From: Raineya sp.
GTDB lineage: Bacteria > Bacteroidota > Bacteroidia > Cytophagales > Thermonemataceae
Assembly: GCA_025454915.1 (NCBI GenBank)
Contig: JALONN010000009.1
Coordinates: 1-64,000, forward strand
Direction of reading: 5' to 3'
Length of the DNA: 64,000 bases
In this document: positions 1 through 8,747 of the stretch, one piece after another
How the letters are laid out: each line of letters starts with the position of its first letter
Position numbering within the stretch: the first letter of the stretch is position 1
Notes under the pieces: generated by a model
What the model was told of the DNA's origin: nothing
The model's input: the letters and a program-made list of their open reading frames with translations, nothing else
Database searches by the model: none
Program-made: the position numbers and the translations under genes

Positions 1-285
1 ATACTCTTTGTTAGGGGTATAAAATTCTTCATTAATACTTCCTCCAGTATTATTTTTTGCTATATACATATAACTATCAGTCCAAGCCCAATCTTTGATG
101 CCACCATTATATACTCGTACTTGAGCTTCATCTTTATCACTTAAAATGGTATTATTTTCATCAAGATTTTTTTTGTATTTGATAAATAATGTATTAGCAC
201 TATTAGGGTCAGGTAAGGGCATGTTTTGTGCTTTAACACCCACACTCACCAATATTATTACAAATGTTAAAATATATTTTTTCAT
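1..285 (-). CDS. Partial secreted protein (3' end beyond window)
   Basis: An open frame runs leftward from the ATG at 285 to the window edge without a stop, giving at least 95 residues. The first 20 residues (MKKYILTFVIILVSVGVKAQ) look like a signal peptide with cleavage after the A-x-A-like VKAQ, so export is likely. The rest is polar (Asn/Asp/Lys rich) and I do not recognise a family. The ATG overlaps the stop codon of the lipoprotein gene upstream (TAATG), so the two are probably translationally coupled in one operon. The missing C-terminus prevents any functional call. Confidence 0.6.
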   Translation of the reverse strand, partial: MKKYILTFVIILVSVGVKAQNMPLPDPNSANTLFIKYKKNLDENNTILSDKDEAQVRVYNGGIKDWAWTDSYMYIAKNNTGGSINEEFYTPNKEY

Positions 286-1808
286 TAGGGTAGTTGTTGA
301 TAAATTTTGATTAATTCTTTTGCTTTTCTTCTGTAATTATTCTGTTCGTTTTTCGATAGTATATCCCATGCTTTATTTGCCAAAATGGGTTTATTAGTAT
401 TAGCATCTAAATCGCCTAAAGTGCTTAGCAAAAAAAAGCCTTTAAAGTGTTCATCTTTTATTCTTGAATCCCAGCTACCATAAGGTCCTCTATCAAAACG
501 TTTCATAATTCTCAAAGCAATTTCTACTTTATAAAAAGACATACAATTATGAGTAATATGTCCAAAATCATCAGTATTTAACCAATTTTTCATATTAATA
601 TATTCTTGCAGTTCTTGAGCATCAGGTTTAAAATATGCACCATGAATACCTTCATGTGTCAATGTTTTTACAATTCCTATCCTTCCATGTCTTTTAATTA
701 AAGAAGGATTCAGATATATTTTATTGGTGTTAAGGTCAAAATATCCATTATTCTGACTTGGAGCAAGATTACTAAAAAAGCCTTCTTCTTTCCAAATAAT
801 ATGAATTTTGTTCTGCTCTCCTGTTCCCAAATAAGCACTAATTAAATCTCTAAAATCAGGGTCATCTATTACTTCTTTAACAGTTTCTACGGTTTTTTCA
901 TCAATTGCTTTAATTGTACCATAATTAAAATAATAACTATCAAGTTTTAAGCCATTGTAATCATACGTTCCGAAAATATAGGGGTCATCTTGCCCTGTAT
1001 CATTACCACCGCCTCCAACGGGTTGGTCAGGGTTGCTATTTACACCACCTGCACCACTACCAGCAGGGCAAGTATTCACAGGGTTTCCAAAACCTTGAAA
1101 TGTACCATCTATATCTGGGTCGCAAGATGAAGGCTCTTGAATATACTGAACATCATTGCAACTTGCCACAGCTACCAACTGATAACAACCACTAGGAATT
1201 GCATTATCATCTTCAGTGTTTCTATTGTTTGCATTGTTGTTGTTGTTACCCTCTCCTTTTTTCCAAGAAATATTTTGTGTGAGGGGCGTATATCCTGCAT
1301 CAAATACCATTATTTTAGCATCAGTTCTTGTTTGTATTTCCTCAAAAACATTGGCAATAATCATGTTTTTATTTTGAGCTACAGAACCAGCAAGAGTAAC
1401 AAGTTCTACAATATTAGTTTTAACAACTTGGTTTTGAGTATTTAACTCAATTCTTAATCTACGAATGTAGTACAAATTGTTGTAATCTACATTCATGTTT
1501 CTGCGTAAGGGTGTAATAAGCACCTTGTTGCCATTTGCTTGTATTACTTGCTCTGTTTTGCTCCAAACAGGTTGGAAGGTTCTAAAAGCAGGGTAAGCCC
1601 ACAAGTTTACTCGGTTGCTACTTTCAGTAATAGTTGCATTAATAGGTTTAGAGAGGGATATACTTTGCTCGTTTTCAAAATAGAACTTGGCTTGTTCTAT
1701 CACATCAGGATTGATGTTAGTTTTTTGTGGTGTCAGTTCTTGGGTTCGAGGTTTACAACCCCAAAACATAACTGTTAGCATCAGAAATGCTAAAAATTGG
1801 TTTTTCAT
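285..1808 (-). CDS. Lipoprotein with HExxH metallopeptidase-like motif
   Basis: A 507-residue protein with a lipoprotein signal ending FWGC at Cys18, so probably membrane anchored. Residues about 20-180 form a domain I do not recognise. Residues 185-275 are a low-complexity Asn/Gly linker holding several Cys residues. The C-terminal 200 residues contain H-E-G-I-H at 385-389, the HExxH pattern of zinc metallopeptidases, preceded by a helix-like stretch as in gluzincins and SprT-like folds. No confident third ligand can be assigned. The stop overlaps the start of the next leftward gene, suggesting a two-gene operon. A peptidase role is inferred from the motif only. Confidence 0.6.
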   Translation of the reverse strand: MKNQFLAFLMLTVMFWGCKPRTQELTPQKTNINPDVIEQAKFYFENEQSISLSKPINATITESSNRVNLWAYPAFRTFQPVWSKTEQVIQANGNKVLITPLRRNMNVDYNNLYYIRRLRIELNTQNQVVKTNIVELVTLAGSVAQNKNMIIANVFEEIQTRTDAKIMVFDAGYTPLTQNISWKKGEGNNNNNANNRNTEDDNAIPSGCYQLVAVASCNDVQYIQEPSSCDPDIDGTFQGFGNPVNTCPAGSGAGGVNSNPDQPVGGGGNDTGQDDPYIFGTYDYNGLKLDSYYFNYGTIKAIDEKTVETVKEVIDDPDFRDLISAYLGTGEQNKIHIIWKEEGFFSNLAPSQNNGYFDLNTNKIYLNPSLIKRHGRIGIVKTLTHEGIHGAYFKPDAQELQEYINMKNWLNTDDFGHITHNCMSFYKVEIALRIMKRFDRGPYGSWDSRIKDEHFKGFFLLSTLGDLDANTNKPILANKAWDILSKNEQNNYRRKAKELIKIYQQLP

Positions 1809-1849
1809 TGAAATAAGATAAGGTTTAAGGTTTTGATAGTATAAGATTT

Positions 1850-1867
1850 GCCTCCAACGTTTGAGGC
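1850..1867. promoter_or_regulatory. Imperfect 18-bp palindrome between divergent genes
   Basis: GCCTC and GAGGC flank an AACGTT centre, giving a near-perfect dyad of the size bound by dimeric HTH regulators. It lies between the divergently transcribed lipoprotein gene (start 1808) and the XRE regulator gene (start 1964). It could be an operator for that regulator. It could also be a small hairpin in the leftward leader. There is no direct evidence for either. Confidence 0.3.
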
Positions 1868-1963
1868 TTTTAATAAGTATTTGCTAGATTTATGGGCAAA
1901 AATAATACCTAAAGTCTTAGATGCTTATTCAAAAATGAATAATTTTACAGAAAATTTACAAAT

Positions 1964-2362
1964 ATGCTCGAATCTGCTCAAAAACTCAAAAAACTAAGAG
2001 AAAAATATGGCTATACGCAAGAGCAGTTAGCCGATTTCTTGCACGTTTCACAAAGCTCATACAGCCGTCTGGAAACAGGCGAAGGCAAACTAAACTTAGA
2101 ACAAATAGATAAACTAGCCGAAGCCTACGAAATGGATATTGTAAGTTTTTTGCATTACCTCACTGATGACAAAAGATTTAGCGTAAATCATTCAGGGGAT
2201 AACAATAGTCAGGGCGAGATAAGTGGTAATAATTATGTAGAAAACATCACTATCAATAATTCTTTTAGTAAAGAAGAAAAAGAACTCTATCAAAAGCAGA
2301 TACAGAAATTAGAAGAAGAAATAGCATTTTTGAGAGAGATGCTCAAAGATAAGTTGAAATAA
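1964..2362 (+). CDS. XRE-family HTH transcriptional regulator
   Basis: A 132-residue protein. Residues 5-65 are a Cro/CI-type helix-turn-helix: LKKLREKYGYTQEQLADFL is followed by the recognition helix VSQSSYSRLETGE. Residues about 70-95 are a polar Asn/Gly-rich linker, and residues 97-132 form a Lys/Glu coiled coil likely to mediate dimerisation. The gene is divergent from the lipoprotein operon on the left and ends in a strong terminator. It probably acts as a local or self-regulator; an antitoxin role is possible but no toxin partner is adjacent. Confidence 0.8.
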   Translation: MLESAQKLKKLREKYGYTQEQLADFLHVSQSSYSRLETGEGKLNLEQIDKLAEAYEMDIVSFLHYLTDDKRFSVNHSGDNNSQGEISGNNYVENITINNSFSKEEKELYQKQIQKLEEEIAFLREMLKDKLK

Positions 2363-2363
2363 C

Positions 2364-2388
2364 AAAAGGAGCTTTTAGCTCCTTTTTG
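2364..2388 (+). terminator. Rho-independent terminator
   Basis: AAAAGGAGCT and AGCTCCTTTT form a 10-bp perfect stem with a TTT loop, followed by more T residues. It sits just after the XRE regulator stop and in front of the convergent gene ending at 2391, so it can serve both directions. Confidence 0.85.
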
Positions 2389-2390
2389 TA

Positions 2391-2855
2391 TTAAGTTGTT
2401 TTTTTGGTTTTGCCTTGTCCCTTGAAACGTTGTTGGAGTTGCTCGGAAACTGTTTTAAGTCCTGCCTGCGATTTAGCAGCAGTTTTTACATACTCATAGA
2501 CTGTCAAAGAGGCTTTCATGGCTTCGTTGCCTACGGCAGTAGTCGTGTCATTGAGTTTTTCATTTAATGTATTTAAGAGCAAACGAAGCTCCGAAAGTTG
2601 TTCAAACAGTTTGCTATCTTTGGCAAGCTCATTAGCATCAAAGCCCGAAGGTAATATTTGCGGGTAGTTTTGGGCTACATTGTTACAGTCTTTTACAAAA
2701 TCTACACTTTTTGAGCCTAATTTAACCAAAGATTTTTTTTCGTCTGTAGTAAGTGCTACTAAAAAAGGTAAAGCTGTTGAAATAGATTCAATCGCTTGTT
2801 TAATTTTCTTGATTTCATCTTCTGAAACTGTTTGCGAAATATTTTGATAAGCCAT
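2391..2855 (-). CDS. Conserved hypothetical helical protein
   Basis: A 154-residue, predominantly helical protein without signal peptide or membrane segment. Residues 10-70 contain an acidic/amphipathic helix pair (EDEIKKIKQAIESI and DEKKSLVKLGSKSVDFV). The C-terminus is basic (GQGKTKKTT). The composition resembles short cytoplasmic proteins seen in Bacteroidota genomes, but I cannot name a family or function. Its upstream region contains the 21-bp tandem repeat array, and it converges on the XRE regulator gene. Confidence 0.55.
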   Translation of the reverse strand: MAYQNISQTVSEDEIKKIKQAIESISTALPFLVALTTDEKKSLVKLGSKSVDFVKDCNNVAQNYPQILPSGFDANELAKDSKLFEQLSELRLLLNTLNEKLNDTTTAVGNEAMKASLTVYEYVKTAAKSQAGLKTVSEQLQQRFKGQGKTKKTT

Positions 2856-2919
2856 AATAATAGAGGTTTAGTTGATTATATATGTTTTTATCAAAATATG
2901 TACCAAATTCACTTCATTG

Positions 2920-3108
2920 GTTATACAAATTTGGTAGTCAGGTATATATTTTTAGTAATTAGTTATATAAATTTAATAACGAGTTATATATTTTTAGTAA
3001 CTGGTTATACAAATTTAGTAGTCAGTTATATGTTTTTAGTAACTGATTATATAAAAAGTGAAACGGGTTATATATTTTCACTAACTGGTTATGTAAATAA
3101 TGAAACAT
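2920..3108. repeat. Tandem repeat, 9 units of 21 bp
   Basis: Nine consecutive 21-bp units start at 2920, 2941, 2962, 2983, 3004, 3025, 3046, 3067 and 3088, most beginning GTTATA. Early units alternate between an ACAAATTT/TAGTCA form and a TATTTTTAGTAACTG form, so there is also a 42-bp higher-order period. The last three units are more diverged. The unit equals two helical turns, with A/T tracts in phase, so the segment may be intrinsically bent. It separates a hypothetical gene from the restriction-modification cassette. Confidence 0.85.
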
Positions 3109-3146
3109 AGTAGATACGCATTGTAATACGTATCTACTGGGATGAC

Positions 3147-4280
3147 CTATAAAATAAATTTTTCGTAAGAGTTTGTACTTGCTATACTGATTTTATAATT
3201 CGTTTCGTCCTCTTTGGTAATCATAACGCTGTCAAAACCGAGTTTATTCAATTTTTCTATTGTGGCAAGTTCACCTTCTTTTAAATTTAAGACTTTTCTT
3301 AAAAGCCAATCAGATAAGGCTTTATTTGGGTCTGTCATTAAGGCTTTTGAATTATCTTGACAAACTTTAGCACTTAATATTTCTCCTGTTGGAACTTTTA
3401 GGCTAAATTTTTTATCTCTTGGCGGAAAAAAATCAGGGTAATATTTATGTATATTTATTGGTATAGGGATATATACCTCATTTATATCTCTTTCTCTTCC
3501 TCCTGCATTCCATTGATTTAGTCCACTTTTTTGTGGAACTTCTTTTTCTTTTGTTCTTGTACTGTAAAGGGGCAATATTACATAATTTATACCTTTTACA
3601 AGTTTATCTTCTGTGATTAGTTTTTTATTATCTTGAAGCACTTCAAGCAACCAATCATAAGGGTCTTCCATTATTTCTACTGGTAATTCAAAAGCATTGG
3701 AAGGAATTATAAATTTGCGAGATAATGCACTTTTTGAATAATTAAAAGAATAAAAGTGTTTATTATCTTCAAATTGTAAGCTTGCACGATTTTCTTTAAT
3801 ATTGCAAATACTATTTATATCTATTTCACTATAATCTGTTTCAAAAAGTAATAATTTCTTTTCTCTTCTTGCGACAATGTGATAAATAGACGATTGAATA
3901 TTAAATAATCTATTTGCTAATTGTATTCTTGCATTTCGATATTCTGCTAATTTTTCAGCAAGCTTTTTACCCTTCAGTTCTTTAAGATTATCGGATAAAG
4001 AATTAAACTCAGCAACCTTTTCAACACTGTTTTTTGATTTACAAATAAACGTTTTTAGCCCTATTCCTATATTATTATATTTTGCATCAAAAGCTGTATC
4101 TGAACGACTCAAATTTTCAGCTTTAAAACTTCTACAAAAGATATTTTCAACAGCTCTATAATCTATAAGAGGTGTGGTGTTATCACTAAATAATTTTGAA
4201 AGGTTAGAAAATATTGTAAGGAATCTTAAATAATCTCCTTGATTTTCTTGGTCTATTTCTACAAAACTTTTTTGCATCAT
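3147..4280 (-). CDS. Putative type II restriction endonuclease with B3-like C-terminal domain
   Basis: A 377-residue protein. The N-terminal half has a nuclease-like segment, SDTAFDAKYNNIGIGLKTF (60-78), in which D65 and K76 fit a PD-(D/E)XK core; this assignment is tentative. The C-terminal part from about residue 252 begins SGLNQWNAGGRERD, then EVYIPIP and AKVCQ, a pattern I know from the C-terminal, B3-fold-like DNA-binding domain of type II enzymes such as the NgoFVII family. It is the last gene of a three-gene leftward cassette after a C5-cytosine methyltransferase and a small protein, with 3 bp between stop and start. Cleavage of the sequence protected by that methyltransferase is inferred; the site cannot be read from the sequence. 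Confidence 0.7.
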   Translation of the reverse strand: MMQKSFVEIDQENQGDYLRFLTIFSNLSKLFSDNTTPLIDYRAVENIFCRSFKAENLSRSDTAFDAKYNNIGIGLKTFICKSKNSVEKVAEFNSLSDNLKELKGKKLAEKLAEYRNARIQLANRLFNIQSSIYHIVARREKKLLLFETDYSEIDINSICNIKENRASLQFEDNKHFYSFNYSKSALSRKFIIPSNAFELPVEIMEDPYDWLLEVLQDNKKLITEDKLVKGINYVILPLYSTRTKEKEVPQKSGLNQWNAGGRERDINEVYIPIPINIHKYYPDFFPPRDKKFSLKVPTGEILSAKVCQDNSKALMTDPNKALSDWLLRKVLNLKEGELATIEKLNKLGFDSVMITKEDETNYKISIASTNSYEKFIL

Positions 4281-4283
4281 AAC

Positions 4284-4601
4284 TTAATCAATTTCATAAC
4301 ACACACGATATAAATCACCTTTCTTATCAGTCATCACTTCAAGCAATTTACAATATATTTTAGGCTTTTTTAACTTATTAGTTTTAAAAAATTCATCTAC
4401 AACTTTCCACTCTAAATTACAAAAATAATCAATATACATTGATTGGTCTCGTTCTGTTTCAATAATAGGACAAAAGCCATTATGTTTTACACAGATTTCA
4501 TAAATTTTGAATATTTTTTCATCTTGAATACGCAAAGCATACAAATTAACAGGGAGCTTATCTGAGTTTATATTAAAATCGAAGTCCTTTATTAGATTCA
4601 T
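4284..4601 (-). CDS. Small protein inside restriction-modification cassette
   Basis: A 105-residue cytoplasmic protein with no signal or HTH. The sequence is mixed alpha/beta and fairly hydrophobic, with four Cys residues but no zinc-finger spacing. Its ATG overlaps the methyltransferase stop (ATGA) and its stop lies 3 bp before the endonuclease start, so all three genes are one translationally coupled unit. It does not look like a C (controller) protein. It may be an accessory subunit of the endonuclease or a control protein. I do not recognise the family. Confidence 0.6.
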   Translation of the reverse strand: MNLIKDFDFNINSDKLPVNLYALRIQDEKIFKIYEICVKHNGFCPIIETERDQSMYIDYFCNLEWKVVDEFFKTNKLKKPKIYCKLLEVMTDKKGDLYRVCYEID

Positions 4602-5623
4602 CGTATTAAAAGAGTTATTTGTTCACTTATTCTTTGTATTAGAGGCATTGTAACAGAATTACCTGCTTGCATATATAATTTACTATTTGAAATCTTTGGT
4701 AAAACATAATTTTCTGGATAACCTTGAAAAGAAAAGCATTCTCTTGGTGTAAGTTTTCTAAATCCATATTCATCTTTTATGAGAGGTACATTATGTCCTC
4801 CAGCACCCATATTAGCTGTTAAAGTGGGACAAACATTATTTTTATTTTCTCTCACATATACCCTTCGCCATTGATAAACAGTTTCATTTTTCAACATTAC
4901 TTTCTCAAGTTCAGGATAATATTTATGCTCTTTTTTAAAGTAATAAATAGAGTCTTGTTTTTCAGGATTTAAAATATCATGAATTGTTCTTGTTAATTCT
5001 ATTTCATTAGGAAATTGGAATAATGAGTGATTAGGAACTTGTTTAGGGTCAAAAGCTACAATAAATATTCTCTCTCTATTTTGAGGTATATTTGCATGTG
5101 TCATAGAATTTAAAATTTTATGATACACTTTATAACCTAATTTATCTTCTAAAATTTCAAGAATAACTTTAAAAGTATGCCCTTTATCATGTGAAACTAA
5201 ATTTTTTACATTTTCAAGAAAAACAGCTTTCGGCTTATGTTTTTCTATAATTTGCTCTATATCAAAAAACAAAGTTCCTCTTGTATCAGAAAACCCTTTT
5301 TGATAGCCTGCTATTGAAAAGGCTTGACATGGAAAGCCAGCACACAATATATCAAAATGTTCAGGAATATGGCTTTTTACATCATCTTGAGTTATATCTC
5401 CAAATGGTTTTTCTCCAAAATTTGCTTGATATGTTATTTGTGCATTTTTATCCCATTCACTTGTAAAAACACATTCACCTCCCAAATTTTGCATTGCTAA
5501 ACGAAATCCTCCTATACCTGCAAATAAGTCTATAAATGTAAATATTGGATTGTCAGGTGGAGGGAAAGGTATATTATTAGTTTCAGATAGATTTTCTATG
5601 TTTTCTATTGTTTCAAGTTCCAT
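4598..5623 (-). CDS. C5-cytosine DNA methyltransferase (type II R-M)
   Basis: A 341-residue enzyme with the standard C5-MTase order: motif I FAGIGGF (34-40), motif IV GFPCQAFS with catalytic Cys99, motif VI ENV (137-139), motif VIII QNRER (181-185), a target-recognition region around 215-290, then motifs IX/X including AGNSV near the C-terminus. Its length and the segment DILCAGFPCQAFSIAG closely resemble M.HhaI. It transfers a methyl group from S-adenosylmethionine to cytosine C5 in a specific site, protecting host DNA from the endonuclease encoded downstream. It is the first gene of the cassette. The recognition sequence is not deducible by eye. Confidence 0.93.
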   Translation of the reverse strand: MELETIENIENLSETNNIPFPPPDNPIFTFIDLFAGIGGFRLAMQNLGGECVFTSEWDKNAQITYQANFGEKPFGDITQDDVKSHIPEHFDILCAGFPCQAFSIAGYQKGFSDTRGTLFFDIEQIIEKHKPKAVFLENVKNLVSHDKGHTFKVILEILEDKLGYKVYHKILNSMTHANIPQNRERIFIVAFDPKQVPNHSLFQFPNEIELTRTIHDILNPEKQDSIYYFKKEHKYYPELEKVMLKNETVYQWRRVYVRENKNNVCPTLTANMGAGGHNVPLIKDEYGFRKLTPRECFSFQGYPENYVLPKISNSKLYMQAGNSVTMPLIQRISEQITLLIR

Positions 5624-5737
5624 TTGCTAAATTCATTTAATCAAACAAATTTAACATTTTTTTATGTTTTAGGAAACTTTAAAATAAGAAAAATGATATC
5701 AATGGATAACCCATAAAATAGCGAAAAATCTCTTTTA

Positions 5738-5783
5738 GATTGCTTCACTACGTTTGCAATAACGTTTCGTTGCACTCACAATG
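5738..5783. repeat. Possible relic of a short palindromic intergenic repeat
   Basis: ATTGC at 5739 and GCAAT at 5756 form a small hairpin within a short segment of the 'attgcttcactacg...gcaat' style that recurs between genes in many bacterial genomes. It lies between the R-M cassette and the STN protein gene. Only one copy is seen in this window, so the call is weak. Confidence 0.3.
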
Positions 5784-5800
5784 AAAAAAGTGAATCGTCA

Positions 5801-7789
5801 TTACCATCCCAATCTCAAACCTCCCTGAAAACCAATCCAAGTGGCTTTATATACATCATTTTGGATATTTTCTTTGATTAGTGTAGTAGGCCGTTTTGGG
5901 TAAAATTCTAAGAAATCATTCTGATTCTCTGAAATCCATATATTCAAGCTTGCTCCACCAAAAACAGACCAATGTTTAAAAAAATGATATTCAGCATTTG
6001 CCGATAATTTAATCTGTACATTTTGTAACCATATTTCTTTTTCGGGGTTCACGATTTGGCTTGCCGAGATTTGAAAATCGCTATTTAATCTTTTTGTAAC
6101 AGATACACTTGAGCCTATGCCATAGCCTCCTAAAATATTTTTATAATTTGAACGTGAGTTTGCTCCAAGTATCAAAATATTATAAAATTGTGGCACTCCA
6201 GATTTGAAAGAAAGGGTGTAATTACTCATTTCATCTATACCTGCTTCTAGCCTTTTATAGCCATTTTTTACAAGACTCAACAATCCTATTGGTACAAAAT
6301 TTTTAGTAGAATCTGTTGCTATATTAATTATTCCAAGTTGCACAGCTCTTTCAGCTTTTTTGGTGATATTCAAAAATCCTGATACTTGTATGCCTTCTTT
6401 TATTTCTTTAGCATAATTCAAAAAACTACTTACTTGTACTCCTGTAATGTTTTTACTGACCCAGTTAAAAGTAGAACTCACCTGCACACCTTTTATATTT
6501 TGAGAGGTGATATTGCCAAAACCTCCAACTTGTACACCATTGACATTGCCTGCGGCAATATTGATAGCTCCTGATACCTGAACACCATCTAAATTGCGAG
6601 TTCGATTGAGAAGCCCCCCAATTTGTCCACCAAATGCATTTTTCCTAGTCCAGTTTGTAGCTGATGATGTTTGAAACCCTTGTAAATTATTTGAAATAAA
6701 ATTAAATAAGCCCCCAATTTGTATTCCTTTTACATCCTGCCCTACTCTATTGAAAGCTCCACCAATTTGAATACCATATACATTACCTCCCACAATATTT
6801 CCAACACCTCCAATCTGAGCATAACCCACATCTTTAGCATTTAGATTCATAATTCCCCCAAGTTCAAATCTCTTTACACCCTCATTATACCCAACTAAAA
6901 TATTGAATGAATATTTGGTTACAGTATTTCCTCCTAAGAAAAGATTGGTACTCACAGCTGGTAAAAGGCTTACCTGAAATTTCTTAGAGAGCGTTGTATC
7001 TAAGTTTCTCAAATGGATTTCCTGAATAGTAGAAGTAAAAAATTGAGATGTTTTAACTAAAACAGTTGATTTAGTTTTAAACAGTCGATAACGCAAACTG
7101 GGTGTTGTTTTGTTAAGAGAATCGGGAATAGTTTGAATATTGAGTGTATCAGGTATTGGTAGAAATGTAAAATCAGAGGTATTATTTTTTAAAGGTTTTT
7201 CTACAAGATTAAGAGTTAGGGCAATATTTACTAAACCTGCTTTTTTTTGAGTGTTGATTTTTATTTCCTCTTTTTGATACCCTGTTTTTTGAATATGAAT
7301 TGTAAAAATTTCTGGGTGAGTGGGTAATCGCATCTCATAATATCCAAACTGATTACTAATAGAGGATACAAAAGTTGTTTTCTCATAAATACTAACACCT
7401 TCTACTCTTTTACCTGAACGACTATCAACTATATAACCTGCCAATACAAAATATTTTGGTTTTTTATTTTTCTGAGATGATGTCTTTTCCAAAATCAAAT
7501 ATTTTCCTTTTACTTTATAACTGATATTTTGAGGCAATATTTGATTTAAAACTATTCTTAGAGGCTGTTTATTACTTTGAAAAGCAATTGATTTATCTTC
7601 TATATTAGCTGGATTATATGAAAAACTCACGTTAGATTGCACAGCAATCATTTTAAGAACATTACTGAGTTTTTCATCCTGAACTTTAATAGAAATTGGA
7701 TTTTCTAATAAATTCTGACTATATCCATGATTTATTAGCAACACAAAAAATATGAATAAAAAAAACTGTTTATTGGCAAGTTGTACCAT
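5801..7789 (-). CDS. STN + carboxypeptidase-regulatory-like + LA_2272 repeat surface protein
   Basis: A 662-residue exported protein. A signal peptide (FFLFIFFVLLINHGYSQ) precedes an STN/secretin-TonB short domain at about 30-100 (VQDEKLSNVLKMIA). A carboxypeptidase-regulatory-like beta-sandwich follows at about 110-195 (YIVDSRSGKRVEGVSIYE). Residues about 310-500 carry repeats of the type G-x-x-x-G-V-Q-V-G-G-x-x-N, as in LA_2272-type surface-repeat proteins. There is no TonB-dependent plug or barrel signature. The gene overlaps the FecR stop by 20 bp, so it ends a sigma-FecR-STN operon. The STN domain probably contacts FecR in the periplasm and passes a surface signal inward. The stimulus is unknown. 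Confidence 0.75.
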   Translation of the reverse strand: MVQLANKQFFLFIFFVLLINHGYSQNLLENPISIKVQDEKLSNVLKMIAVQSNVSFSYNPANIEDKSIAFQSNKQPLRIVLNQILPQNISYKVKGKYLILEKTSSQKNKKPKYFVLAGYIVDSRSGKRVEGVSIYEKTTFVSSISNQFGYYEMRLPTHPEIFTIHIQKTGYQKEEIKINTQKKAGLVNIALTLNLVEKPLKNNTSDFTFLPIPDTLNIQTIPDSLNKTTPSLRYRLFKTKSTVLVKTSQFFTSTIQEIHLRNLDTTLSKKFQVSLLPAVSTNLFLGGNTVTKYSFNILVGYNEGVKRFELGGIMNLNAKDVGYAQIGGVGNIVGGNVYGIQIGGAFNRVGQDVKGIQIGGLFNFISNNLQGFQTSSATNWTRKNAFGGQIGGLLNRTRNLDGVQVSGAINIAAGNVNGVQVGGFGNITSQNIKGVQVSSTFNWVSKNITGVQVSSFLNYAKEIKEGIQVSGFLNITKKAERAVQLGIINIATDSTKNFVPIGLLSLVKNGYKRLEAGIDEMSNYTLSFKSGVPQFYNILILGANSRSNYKNILGGYGIGSSVSVTKRLNSDFQISASQIVNPEKEIWLQNVQIKLSANAEYHFFKHWSVFGGASLNIWISENQNDFLEFYPKRPTTLIKENIQNDVYKATWIGFQGGLRLGW

Positions 7790-8747
7790 CTAAGAATATT
7801 TCGTTTTCTTTTATCTGAACGCCCAATTTAAGAGTTTCTGATATAGTTTGTGAAATATTTTCAATAGTTTCTTCTTTAAAAGTTACTGTAATTCTACAAT
7901 TTGCCAAAGCAGGGTTTGTAAGAACTATTTTTTTATCATATACTCTATTCAGTTTTTCAAGGACTCTATTCAAAGGCTCATTCTCAAAAATGAATACCTT
8001 ATTGCTAAAGCTTGCAAAATTCTTATCTGTATTTACCTGTTTTTCAAGGTTTTTTCCAATTAAAACTGCTTTATCATTTTTTTCTAGAATAATTTTTTTG
8101 GTATTTGCTTCTACTGAAACTTTTCCTTCTTGCACAATTACCTGATTTTCAGTTGTTGAAACAGAAAACACCGTTCCCAGAACCTCTACCTTTATATCGT
8201 TGGCTTGTACTGTAAATGGCTTTGAAGGGTTTGGACGAACTTTGAGTAATGCTGTACCTTTTAAAGTAATGTTTCGAGTAGTAAAGTTTTTGGAAAAACG
8301 AATCGTACTATTTTTATCAAGCCAAACAACGGAGCTATCAGGAAGCAAAAACTCTTTTGCTTCTTTTTGAGTTGAAAAACTAATCAGTTCGTCTTTTTGG
8401 GTACTTGGGTTTTTAAATAAAATCCAGTAGATGAAAAAAGGAGCTACAATCAAACCAACTATACTTGCTGCCATTCTCCAAGAAAATGATTTTTGAGATT
8501 GGAATGTAGTTGTTTTTTGGAGGGGTGTCCCTTTTTCTAAGGTTTTTAATTTTACTTTATTCCAAGCAGCATCTACATTTACTTTTTGTTCATTTTTGAC
8601 AATACCTATTCCATTCCATATTTTTTCAAACTGGGTATAAATAGCTTTGTTTTCTTCAATTTCTAACCATTTCTCAATGGCTTCTTTTTCCTCTTTGGAG
8701 GTTTCATCTACAAAAAACTTGGCTAATATGTCTTCATTAATCATCAT
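7770..8747 (-). CDS. FecR-family anti-sigma factor
   Basis: A 325-residue protein. Residues 1-90 are cytoplasmic (KEEKEAIEKWLEIEE resembles the sigma-binding region). A membrane segment lies at about 92-112 (MAASIVGLIVAPFFIYWIL). A periplasmic FecR domain covers about 125-235 (KEFLLPDSSVVWLDKNSTI and FTVQANDIKVEVLGTVFSV). The C-terminal DUF4974-like part starts near 250. It sequesters or activates the cognate ECF sigma factor in response to the STN protein. Its start overlaps the sigma gene stop by 4 bp and its end overlaps the STN gene, the usual FecI-FecR-receptor arrangement of Bacteroidota. Confidence 0.9.
   Translation of the reverse strand: MMINEDILAKFFVDETSKEEKEAIEKWLEIEENKAIYTQFEKIWNGIGIVKNEQKVNVDAAWNKVKLKTLEKGTPLQKTTTFQSQKSFSWRMAASIVGLIVAPFFIYWILFKNPSTQKDELISFSTQKEAKEFLLPDSSVVWLDKNSTIRFSKNFTTRNITLKGTALLKVRPNPSKPFTVQANDIKVEVLGTVFSVSTTENQVIVQEGKVSVEANTKKIILEKNDKAVLIGKNLEKQVNTDKNFASFSNKVFIFENEPLNRVLEKLNRVYDKKIVLTNPALANCRITVTFKEETIENISQTISETLKLGVQIKENEIFLDGTTCQ

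Noticed and set aside
2920-3108. CRISPR array
   Set aside because: Units are contiguous 21-mers without unique spacers, and no cas gene is nearby.
2832-3110. 92-residue rightward open frame
   Set aside because: It is just the 21-bp repeat array read in a frame without stops (21 is a multiple of 3), giving a meaningless 7-residue repeat.
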